Of a stretch of 29,911 nt of DNA, positions 10,501-22,500 are shown one piece after another. This stretch comes from Acanthaster planci. Its lineage: Eukaryota > Echinodermata > Asteroidea > Valvatida > Acanthasteridae. The position numbers were made by a program, and so were the translations under genes. Location of the stretch: positions 1 to 29,911 of the forward strand of contig NW_019091813.1 of assembly GCF_001949145.1 (NCBI RefSeq), given 5' to 3'. Position 1 is the stretch's first letter. The number at the start of each line of letters is the position of its first letter. A model generated the notes under the pieces. The model saw nothing but the letters and a program-made list of their open reading frames with translations, was not told the DNA's origin and ran no database searches.

Positions 10501-13500
10501 TGGCTTGGTGCCAAGTTAACCTTGCTATAGCAGACAACACTTTTGCAGCACTGTGTTGGAAATTCAAGGCTGCAAAAGTTTCGTCTCCTAGAGCCTGAAA
10601 GTTGACCCTTGATGGCGCGTTTCCGGAACCCTTGGATAGGAAAAATAACGTTTAGAATTTGTACTGTTTTTTTCGTTCAGCTACTTCTCAGTTCTACTCT
10701 TAAAAGGGCCTTTTGTAAAATATTTTCTAGCATATCAATTTATGAAAACTGAAAAAATGACCTGACCTAAAAGAGAAATATACTCCCAAACGTACTTATC
10801 ATTTCCGAAAATTAAACATACATAAAGAACAGTGCAGTTCGGTGGTCTTGAATGCACATGAACAATTACAGAATTACGGATTATGGTAGTTTTTCGGTAA
10901 AGACCAAATTAAAAACAGACCCAAATATCTTATGGATTTTAAAATAATAAGAAAATAAACTTTAGGCAATAATATGCTTTTACGAAAGATTCTGATGTAT
11001 AATCTAACCTTTGCTGACAAGAACTGCGTCACGTCAATTCAATGTGATCTGGAACCAATCTGTAGTTAAATCTTTGCAACGTTGTACAATCTCGTTTCCA
11101 CGTAAGCACTGGGAATGAAAACAAACGTGCATGAACAAGAAGACCTATAGGAACGATACTGCCGGAAGCAAAAGGTGGAATAATGAAATTCGTTTTTTAC
11201 CCATCTCCAGGTGACTTCTCCTAAATATTACTTGAGGAGAACAAGGGGAAAATTCCGATATGAATGTTTCTTGGGGTGGTTTCAGTTAGAAATCATTCTT
11301 CCAAATGTTATAGGATGTGTTAGGACGGCCCAGGTAAAATCCCCATAGGTGGACCGCGCGAGAGTTGCGTAAGTTCGGTGCTTGAACTTTTACTTTCAGG
11401 CTTAACTTGGCACCAAGCCAGTAATTGATATAGAGACATTTCTTGCACTGCGAACGCATGAGTCGCTTCCAAGATGATCTTTTCTTAGTTTCAGTTAAGA
11501 TTACGAACTCACCTTTTTATTCAGGGAATTGTTTGGGAGATCTTTTGAAACATAATAGTAGAGGACAGTTTAAGCTTTTAACGGCCACAGAAAATAAAAA
11601 AAATGCTTACATTTATTGAAGCAGTTTCATAAAATAAACTGCTCATTCCCAGGAGAGAGGGGGAAATGGCACCTGTGGTAAAAAGCTATTTTGGCAATTT
11701 TGTCGGACAGATTCTTTGAATTGCAACGAATAGCCTAGGTAAATAAAATAACATGATATTGAGAATGAGAAATCAATTTAACTTTTGGACGGTAAAATGG
11801 TTGGATGCGCTCTCATGATCGAGCCATAAGAGAATATAATTATGAATGTCAAGTTAAAAGTCGATCTTGGCTTCCTAGGTACTTTTGAGAACTAGCAGAC
11901 ATTTTGAGGGAAGCAGCCTTTGAGCGTAAGATGGTTCTCTTAAAAAAGTGCCATTTATGCCGAAATCGAAATGTGACCAAATAAGTATTCAACAAAATAA
12001 GTAGTCAGGTGAGTATCCAAATGATGCTAGATATTTCAAATAGATGTGGTTTAAAACCAGACCACGTGTTCTGCTTTTCTGATAGATGTGCTACCTAGCG
12101 ATAGTGAAGACACTGGAAAGTGTTTGGTCATCCCAAATGCTAAGGGGTTTAAAATCTTTTCTTGCTTGATGGCGTTACGGCTACAAACCACAATGCATAC
12201 GTTTTCGTTGAGATGGAATTCAGAACCATGGATCCAACAATGCACCTAAAACATATATGGAGTATGTGAAGTGGTTGAAAGTGAAATATGGATACGGAAG
12301 GGGCATACAGCGATTCTTATTACCAATGGTTGGGGTTATTTGTGCAAACCGTAGAATTTGTTTGTCTTTCGTTTTCAATTGAACAATGGAGTTGGGGGGG
12401 GGCAGAGGGTGTGGGAGCAGGAAAGTTTTCCCAGCAGACACCCTGGGGGTATTGGAGGTAATAAAGGATGTTGGGAACGTGACCTCAAAATGCACTTTAC
12501 CGTGTCTCGTGTTAAAAAAGCGGCCTTATTCAGATGTATAAGCCTTGACGCCAGACCCGGATCTTCATGTCAACTTCTTTCCTGGTTCGGTGCTACCGGT
12601 TTCATTCTCTTTTGTCGGGGAGGTTTTTTTTTTCTCAGAAAAACACCTTTCACAATTGTCACTGTAGGGAGCTCACTTATGACTATTTCAACAGGCCTTT
12701 ACTTTCTTGCGAGCGGATATTGGCTCGCAAGTCTATCATGCGGTGGCTATGGAAAGTTTCTAGACAGTTGCCTACGTGCACAGTCACAGGGCTACTGCCT
12801 TTCTGTTCTGTTTTTCTGATAGATGTGCTACCTAGCGATAGTGAAGACACTGGAAAGTGTTTGGTCATCCCAAATGCTAAGGGGTTTAAAATCTTCTCTT
12901 GCTTGATGGCGTTACGGCTACAAACCACAATGCATACGTTTTCGTTGAGATGGAATTCAGCACCATGGATCCAACAATGCACCTAAAACATATATGGAGT
13001 ATGTGAAGTGGTTGAAAGTGAAATATGGATACGGAAGGGGCATACAGCGATTCTTATTACCAATGGTTGGGGTTATTTGTGCAAACCGTAGAATTTGTTT
13101 GTCTTTCGTTTTCAATTGAACAATGGAGTTGGGGGGCAGAGGGTGTGGGAGCAGGAAAGTTTTCCCAGCAGACACCCTGGGGGTATTGGAGGTAATAAAG
13201 GATGTTGGGAACGTGACCTCAAAATGCACTTTACCGTGTCTCGTGTTAAAAAAGCGGCCTTATTCAGATGTATAAGCCTTGACGCCAGACCCGGATCTTC
13301 ATGTCAACTTCTTTCCTGGTTCGGTGCTACCGGTTTCATTCTCTTTTGTCGGGGAGGTTTTTTTTTTCTCAGAAAAACACCTTTCACAATTGTCACTGTA
13401 GGGAGCTCACTTATGACTATTTCAACAGGCCTTTACTTTCTTGCGAGCGGATATTGGCTCGCAAGTCTATCATGCGGTGGCTATGGAAAGTTTCTAGACA

Positions 13501-16500
13501 GTTGCCTACGTGCACAGTCACAGGGCCACTGCCTGAGGAAAATTTTCAAACCAAGTGCATTCCCCTGCGAAACCTGCCTCCTGTACTTTCATTTTGAGTA
13601 CATTTTATACTTGATGAATTCTTAACTTCAGAACTATTCTTTGGGATCAAAAATGTCATTTGCACCACCATTTTCCCTTATTATTGGCCGTAAATTATTG
13701 CTGGTTTTAGTCTCATTCGAACCTGTCTGGTTAGTGAATGTTCTTAATATTGAAAGTGTTGACTTATGAAGTAGTACTGATATTTAAACTAAAATTTCAT
13801 AATTGTAAATCCGAAACGAAGGCAGGGAAAGGAAGTATTCGTGGGTTTTAGCGTCTGGTTGTCCTGAGCTAGAGAGGTTTGAAAAGTAAAAATAACTAAC
13901 ATTCCTGATTTCAATGTTTTCGTGTTGTTATAAAGAAAAATGGTTCAATTTGCAAAACTGAAACCTATTACATCTGTTATTTATAGTCAACACAGATTCT
14001 AGAGTTTGTTTGTTTGAAAAGCTGATAACCGATGTCATGAAAATTCAGTCTGATTCGATTGCAGTTTGTGTTCATATTCTGGGGTTTATTGTTTTTCATT
14101 TTCTGGTATGATGTGTACTCTTTACGTATTTGTTCATTTTCAAAAATGTTCTTGTGCACTCACAAATATTATTTGCACCTAAGTTTTCCGTTGCTATTAG
14201 CCTTGTTTTATTCAGTTCTCAGTCTCAATAAAATGTGTCGGTTAACATATTACTCTTAAAATGTTTGAACATAAATTGGTTCACCTCAGCGTTATTAGTC
14301 AGCTAAGGGTCTCCTTTTAAATAAAGGATCCATGAAATGAGGTTTACTTGGAAGCACTTTTTGTGTATCTCTGCACTCTTCTTTGATGTATGAAGACTGT
14401 TTGACATCCTTTTTGAGTTGAATGAGTTAAGATGGAAAGCTTGCGGTAAGCACCATGCAATATCTCTTTTTGAGTCTGTATGGTTCTAATAAGAACCGGA
14501 TAAGAACCGGAGAGGCTCAGGTTAGACAATAAAAAATATATAAAATTGACCGAGCATTTGCAACATTGAGATTGCCTTCAGTGCAATCACAGGTTTCCTT
14601 GTGAATGTGCACATTGCATTAAAACTTTAAAAAATAAAAAATATGTGTTTAAATTGCCAAAACATTTCCACTAGTTCGATTGAAACCCTAAGGTGCAATT
14701 TCAAGGGTTTTATTGAAATATTTCTATGATGATCCCTCTAAGTGTGCACAATGCAAATACTGCCCGCTTCTTTTTTGAACACCAAACAAATGTATACGAA
14801 AGACTGACGAAGTTTGCAAAAATGATTATAAGTTTCACTTGTGTGACTGGCCCTTCACTGTCATCCCCTGAAATCGTGAATATTCAGACAGAAAAATGAA
14901 TCATTCATAGATTAGAACCGGTATGTTCCATGTTATTATAAAGGATAAGACATGTTGCAGAAAGAATGGGCCTTCGGACACAATGGGACGTACATAACGG
15001 GCCTGCGGACACAATGGGGCGGACATAATGGGACTGCAGACATAATGGGCCTGCGGACACAAAGGAGCGGACATAATGGGCCTGCGGACACAATGGGGCG
15101 GACATATTGGGCCTGCGGACACAATGGGGTGGACATAATGGGCCTGCGGACACAATGGGGCGAACATAATGGGCCCGCGGACACAATGGGGTGGACATAA
15201 GGGGCCTGAAAAAGTTTGCGGACATAATGGGCCCTGCGGACACAATGGTCCGGAACAGACTTTTCATCAATCCACACACTAGGGCCGTTTCCAATACTCA
15301 ATTCGGGCCGTCGGAGGCTTCAACTGTTTATTTACTAGCTGACTTTGAAGCTGTAAGCGCAGTAATCAGTCTAATAGTGCCACAGAACATCAAATACGAT
15401 GCAAGAAAGCCAAAAATTACAGTAATCCAATGTAATTTAAACGTTTCAGGCCCACAATCGGGGATTGGTTTTGGGAACAAAGCCCGCGGAAACGAAGTTG
15501 AGTATTGGAAAACGGCCATGGAAGTGAACAGCACGCGCGTTGTATTTTTGACAACGCCGTGAACAATGGCATTGTTAATACATTTTATAGCGTCTAGGAG
15601 GCAGTCTTGGGAATAATCGAATTGAGTGTTGTGTATATATACTTTGAATATAGGCCCTCTGAGGTAAACCCGCAGATATGAGCTTCTGACCATTGCTGTC
15701 AATGTGTTTGACCACTTTTTGTCTTCAAGTTCATTCAAGTTGAATTGTAATTTTTTTCTCAAGCTGCACATGATGATGGTTTTCACAGAAATACGCAACA
15801 ATAATTTACTGGTTTCATTGCCTTCTGTTGTATTCCCAGGTTTCTCTTTTCCTGTATTTAAATTTGTCAATGACACACGGCTGAGACAAACAACTGAAGC
15901 AGCTTAACTGGAGTGATCATATCACAATTTGATTGAGGAGTTCCCTGCAGAGGTACATCACATCGCCCCCTTCTGGGACTTGCCCAGTACAACCATTTGG
16001 TTCTGACAACACCCCGTCAACCAACCCCCATCATTACATTACCAAAAAGGTATCAAAACATGGACTGGCTCTCCTAGATCCGGGTTATCGGAGATGGATG
16101 AGAAGTCGTTTGATAGTCGTGCTTTTTCCTCAAGAACTTCAGTCGAATACTATTGGCGTAGCTCTAATCTAACACAAGTTACATAATTGACTGAGTTCGA
16201 TCATTAGAGGGTCTATCATACGCAAGTTACGGACGAAGCAACAAATCTCTAGGCGTAGCTTATTCACGTTGTAGTTATGATCCGAAAAACTCCAAACTAT
16301 TAAGAATAGTAATTATTCTAAAGCTTGAATTTTCTCCGATACAACAAAGAAATCAAACAAGTTCACACTGAGGAAGAAATTAACAGGAGTTAATGATAAT
16401 GTTACACTTAGCTTGTCAAAAATTTGGATAACAAAGAAAATGCTGATTGGAACTAGTTTACAATGATCAGGATAAAGAATCAAGAAAGACCCTGTATGAA

Positions 16501-19500
16501 CAAGATGATCTTACGAGCGAGAGCTTGGCGGGCACCACAGCAAAGAATGCTGGACTCCGACAATTCAGTCCTTGACGGTGCAAACATGAGCTGCAACGGA
16601 GACGAAGGCCACGTCCAATAAGAATGGCCGGGCTTGAGACGAAACGGCGAGGGTTTGATGACCCTCCTCGCAAATACGGGACTTGATGGCCCCACAAACT
16701 GGAACTGGATTCATTTCACAAACTGTCTCTTCCAAACTTTTTGCGCTTACATTAGCTAACTAGCTGGCTGTTGCACTAACATTAGAGCCAGATTATCGGA
16801 GCTTAAAATATGTCTCGACAATCTCATGATACATCCTATATTGTGCAGAACGGGGTTTTGGTAAACTTCACAATGTAGTCGTTGCCGACGTGTTAGACGT
16901 ATTCCCCCCAAATGAGGGAATGAGCAAGGGGGGTTGACCCCACCCATCTTGGAACTGATTCTTGATTCTTCAACGAAGTAAACCTCAACATCCCCACGGC
17001 TCCTAAACGCCAAAACCGAGAAAGGTTGGAAAGGTGGCATCCGCCAAAAACTATAAGAAAAGCTGTATGCACAACTCCGTTAGTAAGACATAAGACCGAT
17101 GAACTGACTGGATGTACATAGTGCTTATCATAATATAGAAACTCAAGTCTTATTTGAGTTACTGACACATGGTGGACAGCTAATAACCCGGATCCATAAC
17201 GCAAAATAGACGGACTTCGAGCCTGATCAGAAATGACGAAACAGATAATTCGGCGAAAAGTGCAGGCCCCCACGAAAAACCATCGCCACACGTCTCATGT
17301 CACTGTAAACAAGAAATTTATAGGAAAGACATCGAACTTCTTTATGGCATTTTATCCGCCCTAAAAGATCTACCAGATCAGACTCTTTGTCGTGTACATC
17401 CCACCATCAGGTGATACCAACACAGCTTTCTTAAAACGTTTTGTAGTCTAAAAACGTCTTTCCATTTGTACGTTTTTGGGTGCGTTGCATACACGATCCG
17501 TGCATGCGTTTGACTTTCACAGACATAAATTCGACAACGTTAACATACCACACGTATGAGTTGCGTTCGGCTGTCAAATCGCCCCAGGAGCGAGTCTAAA
17601 TAAAGAACTATTTACTAATAAGCGGGGAAAAACATCATTAAAATTATTTTAAAAGTATTTCCACTAACAACATTATAGTTCTATGAAGGGATTTCAATGC
17701 CATTGATCTTACCTTAACAATAATCCTCACTTACACGAGATAAAAATGCTGAAAATAATTGACCCCTACAACAAGGGGTTTGCAATAAAAAAGAACGTAG
17801 TCACGGAAGGGGGGGTAGGGTGTTGACAATGTGTACTAGCCAGGAAGGTGGTGAGACATTATGAACATACAGTGCGATAACATTGCCTCTGTGTCCTTGC
17901 TCTGTGTTTATATCTACTGGGACAAGCTTTTACACTTCAAAGGTCATCATTTTGTGGGTAGGTATTTTCTGGACGGCTTGGAAAGGTTGCTTAATCTGTA
18001 TGCTTGTTAAAATAGGCCAGAAGTTCAAAAAATGTATACAACTCTGGCTTACTTATAAACTACTTTGTTCTGCTTGACTCTGCTCTTTTCGATTGACCTT
18101 GGATCAAGTCAACTCAGGCCTGCTCTTGAACGAATGTCTTTTAAATCCAGTCCTACCCATGGACAGGCATCGAGGGAAAGACCAAGGACCGACAGGGGGA
18201 GCTCTTCTACTACATGCACCAGCAGATGTTAGCCCGCTACGATGCCGAGAGAATAGCTGTAGGTCTCACGAGAGTGGAACCCTTCTGCAACTGGCACCTC
18301 CCTATTGCGGTAAAAGGTCTTATTCTTCCCAGTAAATTAATGTTTAAGGCCAAAAATGTCTCCGGTTTCTGGTCAGGAGCTGGCCCAAAAGTGGTGCGGA
18401 AATTTCTGGAAATAATGCACGTGTAACGTGCGATGTCCATCGCGATTACATGCGCACGTACCGTAATCCCGGCCGCTGCCAACACTAAAATAGATTACCC
18501 CCACACCTTATACTGTTTATAAGCATTTTCAGCTTGTAAATGTACACAGGACATAAGACCACCTCGTTTGTCTGGTTCCTAGATGTAAATGTATAATACA
18601 GAAATCGTCATTTGAAAAAGATTGCCCAACTAAATGTATGGCGAACCAGAGGGACTACTTTACTGTACATAATAACTCAACCGTACCCCATCAACAACAC
18701 GTTAAAATAACGCAGTAGCAGGATTGCAGTCGATTAAGCAAGTTTGGCAGCTTTATGATATCGTTTTGTACCAAATGAAAATTTTTTTATCTTGTCAATG
18801 CGCAGGTCTAAGGCAACGCGCGCGCTGACCAGAAACTGGAGAATTTTTTTGGCCTAATCAGGTTACTAAGAAACGTGAAACGGATGAGCCAGGTTTGTGT
18901 AATACATGAAGACATGAAGCTCTTTTGGTGTTCTGCAGGAAGGCTACAACCCCCAGTTGACAGACTATTATGGGACCTATCAGTTCGCTGCCCGGCCGGC
19001 AGGGATGATTCTCGCCGACAATTGGCGCGATCCTTCTGACCCCACGCTGATCATTCAACAGGAGTACCACCGGAACCGCCTCCTAGACGCCATCAATACC
19101 GGGAAGTTTGAAAAGGTGGGTGGTGAGGAGGCTGTGTGTAACCAATGTGAACATTGTTTTGAGGTCAGGAAATATAACCTGGATCGAACGAGGGATGATG
19201 GTTTCAGGGACACAGCTAATACAATGTCCGTGATTTAAATACACGGGACTTTCGGGTCATATTGTTTTCCGCCATGAATGCCTTTGTTTGAAGCACAGGT
19301 AAAGGATATTTGATTTCCTTCAACCCTTTAGCTATCTCTCTTTAAATCAATCTGTTGGTAATTTGATTTGTTCGAGAAAAAAAGGTATTTTATATTCCAT
19401 TACTTATCAATAAATATTTTACAGTGGTTATAGACAACCTCTCGGCCCAGTTTTGCTGAGCTCATCTGCATTTTGTATGAGTGCAAATTGTAGAAAACAT

Positions 19501-22500
19501 CTAAAATGGCGTTGCAAAACAAAATTTTGAGTGAGCAATATCACAAAAAAAGTGAAATAAAGGTTACGAATGAAGGTTAAGACGAACCCATACGGAAATA
19601 ACTGACCCACACTTAAAATGCACACAATCAAAATGAGGGTTAGTAATGTAGAAGATAAATCCAAACGCAATATCGGGTTCAGAAGAGCCTGCACACCCAC
19701 CACTGATTACATGCTTGCACCGGATGAACACTCAAGTTCCGCGGTGTTTTCCGGTTCAATGGCCTGCTGTTTTTTTCAGCACTCGGCTTTTGGTCCGTCT
19801 CAGGCACGGTCTCCAAAAATTAATCCTCGACTGTTGGCCTAACATATTAGAATATGTAAGCGGCCAATACGGTTGATTCAAAATAGTGCGCCTGTAAGAG
19901 TTTGCGACGTGCTGACCAATCACAGTGTGCGAAATCTGTCGACACTATCCAAATGCGCATTGGGTCGACGAATTTCACGCACTGTAATTGGTCAACGCCT
20001 TGCAAACTGTAGGAGGCGCGCTTTTGTAAATCGCCCGTGCAACGGCAAAATCCAGGTTCATTTTTCTCAACTTGCATTCGGGTTCGCACAGAGTTTTCAA
20101 TTCTGTTTGTTTTGGGGTTTTTGCCCTATTTTATCATTCAATATTGTTTCTTGTGCATACACAAATTCGGCTTTACCGTTCAGTTCAGTTTGTCGGTCTA
20201 TTTCCTTTATGGGCAATCAAGACAACTTTTATCTCTGCTACTTTTTTTCCAATTAGTACTTTCAAATAGGGTTTTAACGACTAGAGTCAATGGCTCGACT
20301 GGAGTCAAAATTGTCGTCGATCCGACTCGACGCAAGCCCCGATGGGTGAATGGCTCGACTCATCTCGAGTCCTTCATCGGAAGACCCGACTTGAGTGAAA
20401 GTAAAAATGACTCATGTCTCCCAAATAAAAGCAAACCTCTTTGCCAAAAAAATATATTGGCAACCAATGCCAGTTGATGAAGGGTCACATCATGTGTTTT
20501 TATCGTCAACAGTAAGGTGCACTGTAAATACATTTAGAAACCAAGAGGGAAAGGTTAATGTGAACAATTATAGGTTTCCGGTGAAATTCCCGCTTCTTTC
20601 ATTTAGTATTGCTTAATTTAAAAAAAATTATTTCGTCAAAGAGGGGTCACTCGCCCCAAATGTGGATTCCAATTTCAAAATATTCAAATATTGAAATAAC
20701 AATCATTGTCTTAACAGAAGGTTATAAAAACAAACTTGTAGCTGATACAACAAGAAGGGAAAAATCATTCACTTTTGTTCCGAGTAACTTGTTTACAGGT
20801 CTTCTTCTGCGTTATTGCTTTGGTGAGAATTCATCAGCCTCTCCTTACCAGCAATGCTTGCTTTGTAAGGATCGTGAGCCAATAGTTTTTGTGCCAAGTC
20901 ACACTGACAAAGAGCTTTATCAAGATCCAACGTTTAAATGAGTTTTCTTTGGGATGTCAGCTTTCAGTGTGTAGATTGACAAATACGAGGCCAAAAGGAG
21001 AAATCACAGGAACGGATTTGAATTCACATATGAGGTGGGAGCTCGCGTATTGACTAAATAGAATGTTGATCAACCTTTTTCCCAGTTATTTGACGACTTT
21101 AAGTGAACTCTGTGTCATACGATGTGAATTTGAATATACTTTTTGTTTGAAAGAATACAAATGACTTCTCTGATTTTCAAATGCTCATATGTAGGAACAT
21201 TCCTTTGAAAACGAATTTAAATCGACCTCGTTTTAAATCGAACGTATTTTAGCTGAAATGGCTGGGAATACCTATATGTTGCTCCTTTGAATCGTATTTG
21301 ATGTTCCTGCGGCACTAAAGGACTTATAGTGGAGTTTACAGCTTTTAAGCAGAAAATAATTCTGAAGCCTGAGACAGAGACGATGTCGAGTGTTGGAAAA
21401 CGGCCCTAATGTGCACAGTGGTCGTGGCTAAAACTGAAATGACGTCAAAATGACGAACTGGATTACGAAAGTTGCAATAATACAAGCTGAGTAATTGTGT
21501 AGGACTTTTAACATCGAGTAAGAATCTGTTCTGTCGAATACTTACGCAGCCCGATGGCAGTAAAGTGGCCGTAGACATCGATGGTCTTGGCGCAGCCATA
21601 GAGGCAAATGTCAGCACTCCCAATCCACACCTGTACGGATCCGTTGGGATTCACAACCGCGGTCACGACATCCTGGCAGGAATTACTGATCCAGACCTCC
21701 GTTACAATCAGGTACGTCATGAGACACGGGGGGGGGGTGATCCGTGCGAGTTGATGCATTTGGGCTACAGACTTGTTCAGGTGTAAGCTTGGGTGATTTT
21801 AACACTATTGAATATTTAGCGTGCGCAGATCCCCAGCTTGGTTTACTGTGCTTTCCTGGTGCACACAATGAGAGGTGATCACTTTGGTGTTCAGATTAAT
21901 GCAGTAGGGATTCAATCACAGTTCAAGATCAATATTGTAACTCGTTAGGATGCATTTCAGACTTATTATTGGCAGTACATGAACCCGATGTTATCCAAAT
22001 TAGGCACTTAACAAAATACATGTACCTGAATTGGATGCATCTTACCGGAAGCTAATAAGGCTTTCCGGAACTGTTTTGTTTGTTTCCTGAAGGCTGGGGG
22101 AGTCATGGGCGATACTGCTGCCGCCATCCGGGACCCAATGTTCTTCCGCTGGCACAAGTTCGTCGATGACCTGTTCTTTCTGCACAAGATCAAGCTTACA
22201 CCGTACACTGAGGCTGAACTCAGTTTCGAGAAGGTTAAAGTAGACTCTGTGAAGTTGCAGATAGGTGGAAAAAACATGGTGAGAGATCGATCTAAGTCTG
22301 TAAAACGTTCATAGGAATTTCATATTCCTTTTTTTTTCGTTTTTTACTTTTCTTTTCCTGTCTTGAGATGGCCTCGACTGCAAGACCGATATATAACATT
22401 TTAACTTTTAGGTCAATGTTTCCCCCGACAAGTTTGCATCATTCTACGTGTTCTACTCCTTTTATATTGCAGTCATTGATATTTGTGCGTTTATCCTGTG

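Larger units (their letters stand above)
4532..18150 (+). other. Intron 1 (13.6 kb), repeat-filled
   Basis: Bounded by CAG|GTAATT and AAATCCAG|TCC. It makes up over half of the gene. It contains an antisense decayed LINE with a nested insert, an element with 45-bp inverted ends, a 737-bp tandem duplication, a 31-bp minisatellite, a MITE and a dispersed repeat, each listed separately. No additional exon of the host gene is needed: exon 1 ends at HWHQ and exon 2 resumes at SYPWTG, where the family has LVYP. Confidence 0.9.
19116..21549 (+). other. Intron 3 (2.4 kb)
   Basis: Donor AAG|GTGGGT, acceptor TTACGCAG|CCC. It holds copies of both MITE families (19870-20037 and about 21275-21406) and a short 60-bp repeat (20279-20398). 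The remaining stretches (19116-19869 and 20399-21274) are AT-rich, with short open frames and no recognised feature. Confidence 0.9.

Noticed and set aside
12358-13625. Open frames of 139-176 residues in the tandem duplication
   Set aside because: Present in several frames on both strands with no recognised motif; the frame changes where the G-run length differs between copies.
14964-15253. CRISPR array
   Set aside because: There are no unique spacers; the whole 31-bp unit repeats, and the context is a eukaryotic intron.
14901-15562. Cys/Pro/Val-rich open frames on both strands (up to 129 residues)
   Set aside because: They are translations of the stop-free 31-bp minisatellite and show only its periodicity.
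15328-15876. 182-residue minus-strand open frame
   Set aside because: Runs straight through a MITE, has no recognised domain or splice context; best explained as chance.
16467-17291. Overlapping minus-strand open frames (71-132 residues)
   Set aside because: No domain, no splice or promoter context, and overlapping each other in different frames.
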